IMG/VR virus record: IMGVR_UViG_3300031658_000010
Span: 1-53,415 of that record
Strand: one strand, 5' to 3'
DNA length: 53,415 nucleotides
DNA from: a virus
A program made the translations under genes and the position numbers. The notes beneath the pieces are model-generated. The model worked only from the letters and a program-made list of their open reading frames with translations, had not been told where the DNA came from and searched no databases. Positions 37,770-45,066 of this stretch are shown here, in pieces; the stretch's first letter is position 1; each line of letters begins with the position of its first letter.

Positions 37770-38675
37770 ATGGCAATACAGACTAATATATCTTTAACTG
37801 CAACAGAGAAAGAGTACTTCCAGCGATTTGTTAACCTAGCGGTTAATGAAACTCCATTACCGCAAGGGGATGGTACAATACGAATATCTCCATTTGATGA
37901 TTATTTTCTATTTACTTTATTTGATGAAGTAGATGGTGAAGATACTCCAATTGATTTAAGTAATGTTGGTAATGTTTATATTAATTTCATTGGATCTTCT
38001 GATGAAATAGCAGTAAAAAATCATACCCAAGTACAAGAGGTTGATATGTCAAGAGGAGAGGTATTGTTTAGAATTACTAAGTCTGATAGTAAAAAGATTT
38101 TGGCTTTAGATAATAATAATTTTTATATCTCTACTAAGATGATCGACGAGGGTGACGGTTCTATCTCAGATGAATCGGTATTATATCAAGGTATGTGGTT
38201 GGCTTACAAGGATGCTAATAGGATAACTTTAACTTCTCAAATGGAGGATGAAAGATTAGAGTACAGTAGAATACTTGCAAGAATAGAGGGGTTATTGGTT
38301 AGTGCTAATACTAGGGGCAACAAATACAAACAGTTGTATGAGGAAGGCATAGTAACAATACAGGCATTAAACACTAGTAATGAAGAATTGACAAATCTTA
38401 ATACAGAACTGGCAGGAGATCTTAAATCATCGCAAGTTGAAGAAATTGCAAGAAGAGCAAAAGCTGCCCAGAATCTAGCACAAGCACAACTTATAATACG
38501 ACAACAGAAACAGGCATTACGACACAGTGGTACACAAAATAAAGCCAGAAAGAAAAGTTTCTTCAGGCAAGCCGCTAAGAATTTACAACAATACTCTGTT
38601 GGTAAGAATAGTGTATCTATGCCTAGCGATGCTAATGGAGGTAATTTTGACAACTTTAACAATAAAATGATATGA
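37770..38675 (+). CDS. Structural protein with beta N-terminus and coiled coil, 301 aa
   Basis: Residues 30-150 are strand-rich (DDYFLFTLFDEVDGEDTPID, VGNVYINFIGSSDE), resembling the N-terminal Ig-like fold of baseplate upper proteins, though only in pattern. Residues 160-270 are helical with long heptads (NTSNEELTNLNTELAGDLKS, AQAQLIIRQQKQALRHSG). The tail is basic then Gly/Asn-rich. It overlaps the next gene by 4 nt (ATGATA). Likely a trimeric connector or fibre-base protein. Confidence 0.6.
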   Translation: MAIQTNISLTATEKEYFQRFVNLAVNETPLPQGDGTIRISPFDDYFLFTLFDEVDGEDTPIDLSNVGNVYINFIGSSDEIAVKNHTQVQEVDMSRGEVLFRITKSDSKKILALDNNNFYISTKMIDEGDGSISDESVLYQGMWLAYKDANRITLTSQMEDERLEYSRILARIEGLLVSANTRGNKYKQLYEEGIVTIQALNTSNEELTNLNTELAGDLKSSQVEEIARRAKAAQNLAQAQLIIRQQKQALRHSGTQNKARKKSFFRQAAKNLQQYSVGKNSVSMPSDANGGNFDNFNNKMI

Positions 38676-39226
38676 TATTAAGTGCTAGAAATAACCAGTT
38701 TAAATTTGATTTCCCAAGGAACTTTATTCCTAAGGAAATTGCTAAGAAGTATAAGCCATTCTTAACAAGAATACCTGGTGGGTTAATAAAAGAACCTATT
38801 GATTATTGGAATTATGGAATACAGTCTATTAATTTACCTGGACCTTCATTTGATCCTGTACAACAGACAGACTACCCAGGTAATACACGATCATTTAGAA
38901 CAAGTATACCTACGCAGCAATTATTTGATAAATCACTAACTGTTACAATGCAAGCATTTGATGGATATGTTAATTATTGGATGGCTGTTGAAATGTTTGA
39001 CTACTATTATAAACTAAGTGGAAAGCATCCATATTTACCTGAGGGTGTTGGTGTACAGATGTTAGATGCAGAGGGAAATGTATTTGTAACTGTACAATTA
39101 AAAGATATGTTTATAAGAAATATAGGTGCATTAGATCTAAACTTCTCAAGTAACACTGTTGAATTCCAAACTTTTGAGATGGAGTTTACTTACAACATCT
39201 TAGATGTCGTAGTCAATGTCACCTAA
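38672..39226 (+). CDS. Tube-fold tail protein, gp19-like candidate
   Basis: 184 residues, similar in length to T4 tail tube gp19 (163). Segments include PRNFIPKEIAKKYKPFLTRI, YWNYGIQSINLPGPSFDP, LTVTMQAFDGYVNYWMAVEM and, near the end, GALDLNFSSNTVEFQTFEME. The last is a strand pattern of tube-fold proteins, where two long strands pair to form the ring. Starting inside the previous stop codon, it closes the tail block. Whether it is the main tube protein or a tube-like baseplate/terminator protein cannot be decided here. Confidence 0.55.
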   Translation: MILSARNNQFKFDFPRNFIPKEIAKKYKPFLTRIPGGLIKEPIDYWNYGIQSINLPGPSFDPVQQTDYPGNTRSFRTSIPTQQLFDKSLTVTMQAFDGYVNYWMAVEMFDYYYKLSGKHPYLPEGVGVQMLDAEGNVFVTVQLKDMFIRNIGALDLNFSSNTVEFQTFEMEFTYNILDVVVNVT

Positions 39227-39234
39227 TATATAAA
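39225..39234 (+). promoter_or_regulatory. AATATATAA promoter-like element
   Basis: AATATATAAAC overlaps the stop of the tube-like gene and lies 18 nt before the ATG at 39252. Confidence 0.5.
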
Positions 39235-39251
39235 CAAATAAAGAACTCAAA

Positions 39252-39608
39252 ATGAAAACCTTTAAAGACTATTTAACAGAATCACATGATGATGGTGTAG
39301 ATATCCAAAAACTACTAAATGAATCACATACTTTAACCGAGGAACAGGATGCAGCTATTGATATGGCAGTAGACAGAATTATGGAAGAGCATAAGAACGG
39401 GAAGGATTTAGAAACTGTAGTAGATGAAATTGTAAGCGAAGGTATATTGGGAAGTATATTTGGTGGACTTACTGGTTTTGCTTTAGGTAAAACTATAGGA
39501 AAGGCAATTGCTAAAGTTCTAGGTATCCAAAAGGGTGCTTTGTATGATTTAATGACTTCACGTCTTGTTGGTGCTGCGCTAGGTGCAGTTCTCGGTAAGA
39601 GAATATAA
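39252..39608 (+). CDS. Glycine-zipper protein with capsid-targeting-like N terminus
   Basis: 118 residues. The start MKTFKDYLTESHDD closely resembles the T4 internal-protein capsid-targeting sequence (MKTYQEFIAEA), with a possible prohead-protease site LTE/S; a second site, LNE/S, follows. The middle is acidic and helical. Residues 68-118 are hydrophobic and rich in small-xxx-small spacing (GSIFGGLTGFALGKTIGKAI, LVGAALGAVLGKRI), a glycine-zipper pattern seen in membrane-inserting proteins. It may be a packaged protein that acts at the host membrane on DNA entry; this is inference. Confidence 0.65.
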   Translation: MKTFKDYLTESHDDGVDIQKLLNESHTLTEEQDAAIDMAVDRIMEEHKNGKDLETVVDEIVSEGILGSIFGGLTGFALGKTIGKAIAKVLGIQKGALYDLMTSRLVGAALGAVLGKRI

Positions 39609-39613
39609 ACAAT

Positions 39614-40273
39614 ATGATTAATATAGGAATTGACTTTTCACTTAATAGCCCAGGAGTATGTATTGAAACTGCTGATGGTAAATACCACTTTATAACTTTT
39701 TTTAATTATGGGAATCGTATATGGGATGAAGAGGGTAAAAAGATACCCAAATCATTTAGTGTACATAAAGAACTCATGGATGATTCTGCTATGCTAGGAT
39801 TTCCATATAATAGAGAGGTAACAAGCAAAGAGTTTTTACCCAGGGAGCGTCAGAAATTAGAAGATGCTGGTAATATTAGTTCATTAATGGTCAACATTTT
39901 TTCTACACTATTTGAAGGCGACGAGGTATCAGTTGCACTTGAAGGTTTCTCGTACGGATCCAAAGGGAATTCATTTATAGACATTATTCAATATAATACA
40001 TTTTTAAGAAAGGAACTAATAGAAAAGTATACAATTGAGAATCTATCTATATTTCAACCATCTCATGTAAAGAAGTTAGCTGGTAAAGGAAATGCAAACA
40101 AACATTATATGGCTAAAGCATTCCAAGATGATGTCCTAAACGATAAGAACTTAAGATCAACTAAACTTTGGAAATGGACTCAAGGTAAAGACTTTAGCAT
40201 TAAAATACCAAAACCTATAGACGATATCATTGATGCCTACTTTATACTTAAAGCATTAAAAGCAAATAACTAG
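39614..40273 (+). CDS. RuvC-like (RNase H-fold) Holliday-junction nuclease
   Basis: 219 residues. Acidic residues of the RuvC active site can be placed: D7 in NIGIDFSLNSPGVCI, E110 in SVALEGFSYGSKGNSF, and D203/D204 with D207 in KPIDDIIDAYFIL. AGKGNANK (156-163) matches the conserved GKGxAxK-type loop of RuvC-like proteins. It probably cleaves branched DNA during recombination or before packaging, in place of T4 gp49 (endonuclease VII). The neighbours are GroES, gp32, primase and UvsW genes. Confidence 0.75.
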   Translation: MINIGIDFSLNSPGVCIETADGKYHFITFFNYGNRIWDEEGKKIPKSFSVHKELMDDSAMLGFPYNREVTSKEFLPRERQKLEDAGNISSLMVNIFSTLFEGDEVSVALEGFSYGSKGNSFIDIIQYNTFLRKELIEKYTIENLSIFQPSHVKKLAGKGNANKHYMAKAFQDDVLNDKNLRSTKLWKWTQGKDFSIKIPKPIDDIIDAYFILKALKANN

Positions 40274-40327
40274 CAATTAGATACTATTCTTCAATTCAAT
40301 AGTTAAAAATTATATTGCAACTAGTGG

Positions 40328-40659
40328 AGTTTGTTTCAGCTTTACACTAATTAAATTTAAAATAATATGTTAAAACCTCTAGGGAATAGAATATTTTTAA
40401 AAAAGGACGAACAACCAGATAGAAAAGGTAGTATACTTTTAGTCAAACAAGACGGTATGTATGCTCCGCCATATTCAGGAATGATCATTGGTGTTGGTGA
40501 TGGTGTAGAAGATGCAGAATATCAAATTGGTATAAAGGTTCTTTTTCATGATTTAGCAGGTACTGAATTTAAATATGATGGCAATACTGTATTTAGTTTA
40601 CGAGAAAACGATATAACTGCAATAATAGATAAAAATATTCATGTAGTCTGAAACAAACT
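40328..40659. repeat. 12-nt perfect inverted repeat flanking the groES-like gene
   Basis: AGTTTGTTTCAG at 40328-40339 and its exact reverse complement CTGAAACAAACT at 40648-40659, which overlaps the groES-like stop codon. Arms are 308 nt apart. It may be coincidental. Confidence 0.4.
40367..40651 (+). CDS. GroES-like co-chaperonin
   Basis: 94 residues, the usual Cpn10 length. Family segments: LKPLGNRIFLKKDEQ at the N terminus, a mobile-loop region (about 19-32), YSGMIIGVGDGV (the dome/VVAVG region), and VLFHDLAGTEFKYDG...FSLRENDITAII at the C terminus. Co-chaperonins cap GroEL. T4 encodes the functional analogue gp31, needed with host GroEL to fold the major capsid protein, so a similar duty is likely. 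It lies in a 553-nt interval between the RuvC-like and gp32 genes. Confidence 0.9.
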   Translation: MLKPLGNRIFLKKDEQPDRKGSILLVKQDGMYAPPYSGMIIGVGDGVEDAEYQIGIKVLFHDLAGTEFKYDGNTVFSLRENDITAIIDKNIHVV

Positions 40660-40668
40660 GACTTAGTG

Positions 40669-40678
40669 AATATATAAT
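40669..40678 (+). promoter_or_regulatory. AATATATAA promoter-like element of gene 32
   Basis: AATATATAATAAAC lies 149 nt before the gp32 start, the one instance with a long leader. Confidence 0.5.
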
Positions 40679-40700
40679 AAACAAAGGAATCAATAATTAA

Positions 40701-40782
40701 ATGGTTACTTTTTAAACAGGCGATAACACGGCAAAGTAAATAGGCAAATTAAATAATAGTTTAGGCACAGAGCTTTGTTATC
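40701..40782 (+). promoter_or_regulatory. Structured 5' leader of the gp32 gene
   Basis: The leader holds a stem of GATAAC (40722-40727) with GTTATC (40777-40782), continued after a 5-nt bulge by AAAG (40733-40736) with CTTT (40773-40776). An inner hairpin pairs AAATTA (40746-40751) with TAGTTT (40757-40762, one G-U). A 4-codon reading frame (ATGGTTACTTTTTAA, 40701-40715) precedes the stem. About 44 nt of unpaired A-rich sequence separates it from the start codon. T4 gene 32 mRNA is autoregulated through a structured leader plus an unstructured A-rich operator, so this is a candidate equivalent. Confidence 0.5.
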
Positions 40783-40826
40783 AATTATAAACAATTAATA
40801 ATAATAACAAAAAAAAGGCAATTAAC

Positions 40827-41753
40827 ATGGCAAACGAATTCGACATTTTTAATGTAAGTGTAAAAGATTTAGACACTGGTGAAAGACCTTCCACAGGAGG
40901 AAGCGATTTATACACACCTAAACCAGATCAAGGACAAGACGGTATCTACCGATCTTTAATTAGGTTTCTACCTAATGCAAAAAACCCAAGAAAACCATTC
41001 GAACGTAAATATGTCTACTGGCTAGAAGACAGAGAAGGAAACGGCTTTTATGCTGATTCCCCTTCAACAGTTGGAGAAAAATGTCCAGTACAGGATATGT
41101 TCTTTAAACTAAGAAACTCTGAATCTGCAGTAGATAAAAAGATGTCAGAAGGTTTAAAGCGTAGAGAAGTATTCTATGCATTGGTACAAATCGTAAAAGA
41201 TCCACAAAATAGAGACTTAGAAGGACAAGTTAAAATTATGAAATTCGGTTATAAAATCAAAACTAAAATTGATGAAGAACTGAATCCACAATTCGACGAG
41301 CCAACTCAAGTGTTTGATCCATTCGAAGGAAAAAACTTTGAATTAGTAATTTCTAAGAAGGGTGGTTTTCCAAATTATGACTCAAGTAAATTCCATGGAA
41401 ATAAATCTCCAATGACAATCGGCGGTGAACCGGTTACTAATGATGATGCAAGCCGTAAAGCAATTTTAGAATTGTTAGGTACAGCACCAGATTTAAATGG
41501 TTGGGGTTACAAGGCATGGGATGATACTGTTAGAGGAAAGGTAATGGGAGTATTATCTCAGTTCCATTCTCCAGGTGATTCAATACAAAACATCACAAGA
41601 TCAAAACCAGCACCGGTTAATACAAAGGTAACTGAAGCCGCTGCAACTAAAGTAACGACTGAAACAAAAACTGAAACTCAAGCTGCTCCAACATCGGGCG
41701 GTACTGAGAAAAAAGAAGATTTTGATGAATTCATTAATGGGTTAGATCTTTAA
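40827..41753 (+). CDS. 32: Single-stranded DNA-binding protein, gp32-like
   Basis: 308 residues (T4 gp32 is 301). Recognisable features: an N-terminal segment, the core starting LYTPKPDQGQDGIYRSLIRF with KPFERKYVYWLED and GEKCPVQDMFFKL, a Thr/Ala/Pro-rich linker, and the acidic tail EKKEDFDEFINGLDL typical of gp32 C termini that contact replication partners. Only one cysteine (C86) remains of the region that in T4 gives Cys ligands to zinc, so the zinc site appears lost. Next in line are primase and recombination genes. Probably autoregulated through its leader. Confidence 0.88.
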   Translation: MANEFDIFNVSVKDLDTGERPSTGGSDLYTPKPDQGQDGIYRSLIRFLPNAKNPRKPFERKYVYWLEDREGNGFYADSPSTVGEKCPVQDMFFKLRNSESAVDKKMSEGLKRREVFYALVQIVKDPQNRDLEGQVKIMKFGYKIKTKIDEELNPQFDEPTQVFDPFEGKNFELVISKKGGFPNYDSSKFHGNKSPMTIGGEPVTNDDASRKAILELLGTAPDLNGWGYKAWDDTVRGKVMGVLSQFHSPGDSIQNITRSKPAPVNTKVTEAAATKVTTETKTETQAAPTSGGTEKKEDFDEFINGLDL

Positions 41754-41758
41754 TAAAT

Positions 41759-42835
41759 ATGGCAGCAGAAGTAATAATATCTTCTGAAATGAAAGCTCGG
41801 ATCATCGACAAGGTGGTCCGAGTTCTTCATAATAACCACTCCCATCCGGAGAAAAGAAGAATTTTAGAAAGTAAAGGAAGACTAAATATGGCATGCCCAT
41901 ATTGTGGAGATTCAACATCAACACCTAGGAAAAAACGAGGTAACTTATATTGGAACGATTTATACTTCCATTGTTATAACTGCTCCGCACATTCCTCTCT
42001 AGATGTTTTCTTAGCAGACCATCATGAAAACTTTGAAGGTGATGATAGGATTGATGTAATAAATTATATAAAGGAAAACCGAAAACATTTCTCATTAGGT
42101 GAAAGTTTAGATTTCCATCTATTTGATAAAATTAAATCTATAGCATTAACTTTTGATGAAGTAGCTTTAGGATTTAATGTATATCCAATTAATAGTTTAA
42201 CGTATCAGGCATATCCTTATTTGAAGAGTAGGTTACTCCATCATAAAACTGAAAGGTTTGCATTTGATCCACGACGTAGAGAACTATATGTTTTTAATTT
42301 AACACCAACTGGTAATATTGTAGGGTTTCAAACAAGAGCATTAGGTGCTGATAATGTTGGCCCTAAATATAAGACTTGGAACATCGAAAGGATATATGAT
42401 AGATTAAAAAGACCACTAGAAGTAGATGAAGAAGAGTTAGACAACTTAAATAAAATATCAATGTTATTCGGTATTTTAAATGTAGATATGTCTAGAGATT
42501 TTTCTATCTTTGAAGGTCCAATCGATGCAATGTTTATGAATAACTCAATCGGTTTAACTGGAGTTAAGAAGCAGATAATTGAATTTAACGAAATACCTAC
42601 AGCAAGATATTTCTTTGATAACGATATGGAGGGTAAAACTCGAATGATAGAGAAATTAAAAGGTGGTCAAACTGTATTTATGTGGGAAAAGTTTTTAAAG
42701 GACTTTGATATCCCAAAAAGAAAAGTAAAAGATTTAAATGATCTAGTGAAATATGAATTTGCTAATCGAACCGGTTGTTTAGGTGACCTAGATAAATATT
42801 TTACAAATAACTCATTAGATATTATTTTTATATAA
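41759..42835 (+). CDS. 61: DNA primase (gp61/DnaG-like)
   Basis: 358 residues (T4 gp61 is 342). Zinc ribbon at the N terminus: C46-x2-C49 (CPYCGD) and C72-x2-C75 (CYNC). TOPRIM domain: FEGPIDAMF (E and D of the EGxxDA motif) and FFDNDMEGK (DxD). It lays RNA primers on the lagging strand in association with the replicative helicase, which is not in this window. The start follows gp32 by 5 nt and the end overlaps the next gene by 1 nt. Confidence 0.85.
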   Translation: MAAEVIISSEMKARIIDKVVRVLHNNHSHPEKRRILESKGRLNMACPYCGDSTSTPRKKRGNLYWNDLYFHCYNCSAHSSLDVFLADHHENFEGDDRIDVINYIKENRKHFSLGESLDFHLFDKIKSIALTFDEVALGFNVYPINSLTYQAYPYLKSRLLHHKTERFAFDPRRRELYVFNLTPTGNIVGFQTRALGADNVGPKYKTWNIERIYDRLKRPLEVDEEELDNLNKISMLFGILNVDMSRDFSIFEGPIDAMFMNNSIGLTGVKKQIIEFNEIPTARYFFDNDMEGKTRMIEKLKGGQTVFMWEKFLKDFDIPKRKVKDLNDLVKYEFANRTGCLGDLDKYFTNNSLDIIFI

Positions 42836-43053
42836 TGAGTATACAAAAATATAATAATTTCGTGAGCGAAGAACTAGATGATTTTTATAAAGATGCAGAA
42901 GAGGATGGTAAAAAACTTAGGTTATTTTCTAAATTTAGTAAATCAGTATTAGGAGAAGTTAAAACTAAGTTCTCAATACCTGAACCTAAAAAGAAGTTTC
43001 AACCCAAAGTAAAGAGCTACAAGAAGATTAATAATGATAAAGGTATATTCTAA
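42835..43053 (+). CDS. Small basic hypothetical protein, 72 aa
   Basis: It overlaps the primase stop by 1 nt and the next start by 1 nt, so it is translationally embedded in the replication run. The start (MSIQKYNNFVSEELDDFYKD) resembles the capsid-targeting-like N termini elsewhere, but the putative site VSE/E is off consensus. The C-terminal half is very basic (KTKFSIPEPKKKFQPKVKSY). Unknown role. Confidence 0.6.
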   Translation: MSIQKYNNFVSEELDDFYKDAEEDGKKLRLFSKFSKSVLGEVKTKFSIPEPKKKFQPKVKSYKKINNDKGIF

Positions 43054-43502
43054 TGGAGTACAATGATACATCAACAGGTGAGGCTAATGAGGTTCTAGCA
43101 ACTAGATTAGCTACTGACCGATCTAACTGGAAAGAAAAGATAACTAACCTTGTTGGTTTGTTAAAAGAAATGAGCAACTTGGCTGAATGTCAAGTACTTA
43201 TGTTATCTTACAGGCAAATCTTGTTAGATAAAATTACAGATTTTAAAACGACTAAACATAAAAGGCAAGCAGCATATGATCGCTATTATAAAATTAAATA
43301 TCGGGAGTATTCATTAGAATATGATATTAAATTAACAAGCGGCGAAAAGGTTGCTTTCATCAAAGCTGATTTGAGTCATTTAAGAACTCAGATGGAAATG
43401 CTACAATCCCACATGGACTATTACCAAGAATGTATAAAGACTTGCGATAATCTAGCATTCGCTATTCGTAACAGAATAAACCTGGACGATAAAGAATATT
43501 AA
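43053..43502 (+). CDS. Helical protein, UvsY-like recombination mediator candidate
   Basis: 149 residues, nearly all helix: MSNLAECQVLMLSYRQILLD, then HKRQAAYDRYYKIKYREYSL, LTSGEKVAFIKADLSHLRTQ and KTCDNLAFAIRNRINLD. T4 UvsY (137 aa) is a small helical mediator with a similar order: helix, a K/R-rich segment with aromatic YY, a DK-containing helix, a C-terminal R-x-F/I-x-I-type helix. It lies immediately before the UvsW-like helicase, and uvsY and uvsW are neighbours in T4. The call rests on order, size and helix pattern, so it is tentative. Confidence 0.5.
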   Translation: MEYNDTSTGEANEVLATRLATDRSNWKEKITNLVGLLKEMSNLAECQVLMLSYRQILLDKITDFKTTKHKRQAAYDRYYKIKYREYSLEYDIKLTSGEKVAFIKADLSHLRTQMEMLQSHMDYYQECIKTCDNLAFAIRNRINLDDKEY

Positions 43503-43505
43503 TTA

Positions 43506-45011
43506 ATGGAACTATCCCTATCAGAAAATAAAAAGTTTTTGGTCATCGATGCATGTACTGAATTAGAGTACGAGCAGTTGAAGAGCAGTTTAACTAAAAA
43601 GATTGAAGGGTGGAGATTTCATCCTTTAGTTAAAAAGAAAGTATGGGACGGTAACGTCTCCTTTGTAAAAAGAAATAAAATACCAGCTGGTTTATGGAAA
43701 GAGATATTAGATATCTGTAAAGATTATGATTTCCAATGTTCTTTAAATGGTATCACTGATATTTTTGATACTGACATCAACGAAGAATCATTTAGGTTAT
43801 GGGTAACAAGTATTTTTGAAAAACACCCTAATTTCAAACCTAGAGAATATCAAATAGATGCAGCATTTAAAATATTAAAATATAGAAGGTGTTTAGCTGA
43901 GCTTGCAACATCTGCAGGTAAAACTCTAATATCCTTTATGGTAGTTGCATATATGATGGATAAGTTAGGAAAGAAAAAAATCTTAATGATTGTTCCTAAT
44001 GTAAATTTAGTATTACAAGCTACTGGTGATTTCGATGAATATAACAGGTGTGGCGTTCCATTAAAGACTCAGCAAGTATATGCAGGTGCAGAGATTAGAA
44101 AAAGTTCTAACTTAGTAATAGGTACATACCAATCGCTAGTTAAAAAAGATGAGGAATACTTTAGTCAATTTGATGCTGTGTTTGTCGATGAAACTCATAA
44201 AGCAAAAGCTGCATCTATTCAAAAGATAATGGATAAATGTTGGCACTGTGATTTTAGGTTTGGTTTAAGTGGAACAATACCTAAGAAAGGAACTGTTAAT
44301 AGACTAAGCTTAATGTCGGCAATGGGACCTTTGGTTACTCAAGTAAAGGCAAGCCAATTACAACAGCAAGGATTTATTGCTTCATGTAAAGTTATGCAGC
44401 TCCACATGGATTATGCAACTGATGCTCAGAAAGAATCATTCTCGTTTCTTTCAAAGAACCCACAAGATAGACAGAAATTATTTGGATTAGAACAAAACTT
44501 TATTAATCAAAGTGAAAAAAGATTAGATTTTGTTTGCCAAGTAATTAAAAAATCAACATCAAATTCATTAGTACTATTTCATAAAATAGCATACGGCGAA
44601 AAGGTGTATCAAAAACTAAGACAAATAACTGACAAGAAAGTTTACTATGTAGATGGTTCAGTTAATGTAGATATAAGAGAAGAGTTTAAAGCCAGGATGG
44701 AAAAAAACGATGATGTTATTATTGTAGCATCATATGGAACATTCTCAACCGGTATATCTATAAAAAATATACATAACATATTCTTCACTGAAAGTTTTAA
44801 ATCAGAAGTGATCATTAGACAAAGTATAGGTAGGGGATTAAGAAAACATGAATCAAAGGATGTAGTGAAAATCTATGACTTTATTGATGATTTTAGATAT
44901 AAAGCCGAGGAACATGACTGGGTTAATTACGTTTATAGACATGGTATTGCTAGGCGAACAATATATAAAGAAGAAAAGTTTCCGTTTGATGTACAAAACA
45001 TCAGATTCTAA
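43506..45011 (+). CDS. uvsW: UvsW-like superfamily 2 helicase
   Basis: 501 residues, T4 UvsW being 503. An N-terminal small domain (about 1-100) precedes the helicase core: Q-motif-like PREYQIDAA (112-120), Walker A ATSAGKT (134-140), motif II VDETH (227-231), motif III GLSGT (253-257) and motif VI IIRQSIGRGLRKH near residue 440. UvsW unwinds R-loops, stalled forks and branched structures, and switches T4 from origin- to recombination-dependent replication. It follows the UvsY candidate by 3 nt. Confidence 0.92.
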   Translation: MELSLSENKKFLVIDACTELEYEQLKSSLTKKIEGWRFHPLVKKKVWDGNVSFVKRNKIPAGLWKEILDICKDYDFQCSLNGITDIFDTDINEESFRLWVTSIFEKHPNFKPREYQIDAAFKILKYRRCLAELATSAGKTLISFMVVAYMMDKLGKKKILMIVPNVNLVLQATGDFDEYNRCGVPLKTQQVYAGAEIRKSSNLVIGTYQSLVKKDEEYFSQFDAVFVDETHKAKAASIQKIMDKCWHCDFRFGLSGTIPKKGTVNRLSLMSAMGPLVTQVKASQLQQQGFIASCKVMQLHMDYATDAQKESFSFLSKNPQDRQKLFGLEQNFINQSEKRLDFVCQVIKKSTSNSLVLFHKIAYGEKVYQKLRQITDKKVYYVDGSVNVDIREEFKARMEKNDDVIIVASYGTFSTGISIKNIHNIFFTESFKSEVIIRQSIGRGLRKHESKDVVKIYDFIDDFRYKAEEHDWVNYVYRHGIARRTIYKEEKFPFDVQNIRF

Positions 45012-45039
45012 TATAGAATATCTTTTAAGTAAGACATGG

Positions 45040-45048
45040 ATATATAAA
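45040..45048 (+). promoter_or_regulatory. ATATATAA promoter-like element
   Basis: GATATATAAAAAA, one base off the usual element, lies 19 nt before the start at 45067, opening the capsid-targeting-like gene cluster. Confidence 0.45.
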
Positions 45049-45066
45049 AAAAATAAAACAACTAAC

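Noticed and set aside
44875-45066. Upstream start giving a 647-aa acidic protein
   Set aside because: It would overlap the UvsW-like gene by 137 nt, and the residues added do not resemble the acidic protein. The ATG at 45067 has a promoter-like element and a targeting-like N terminus.
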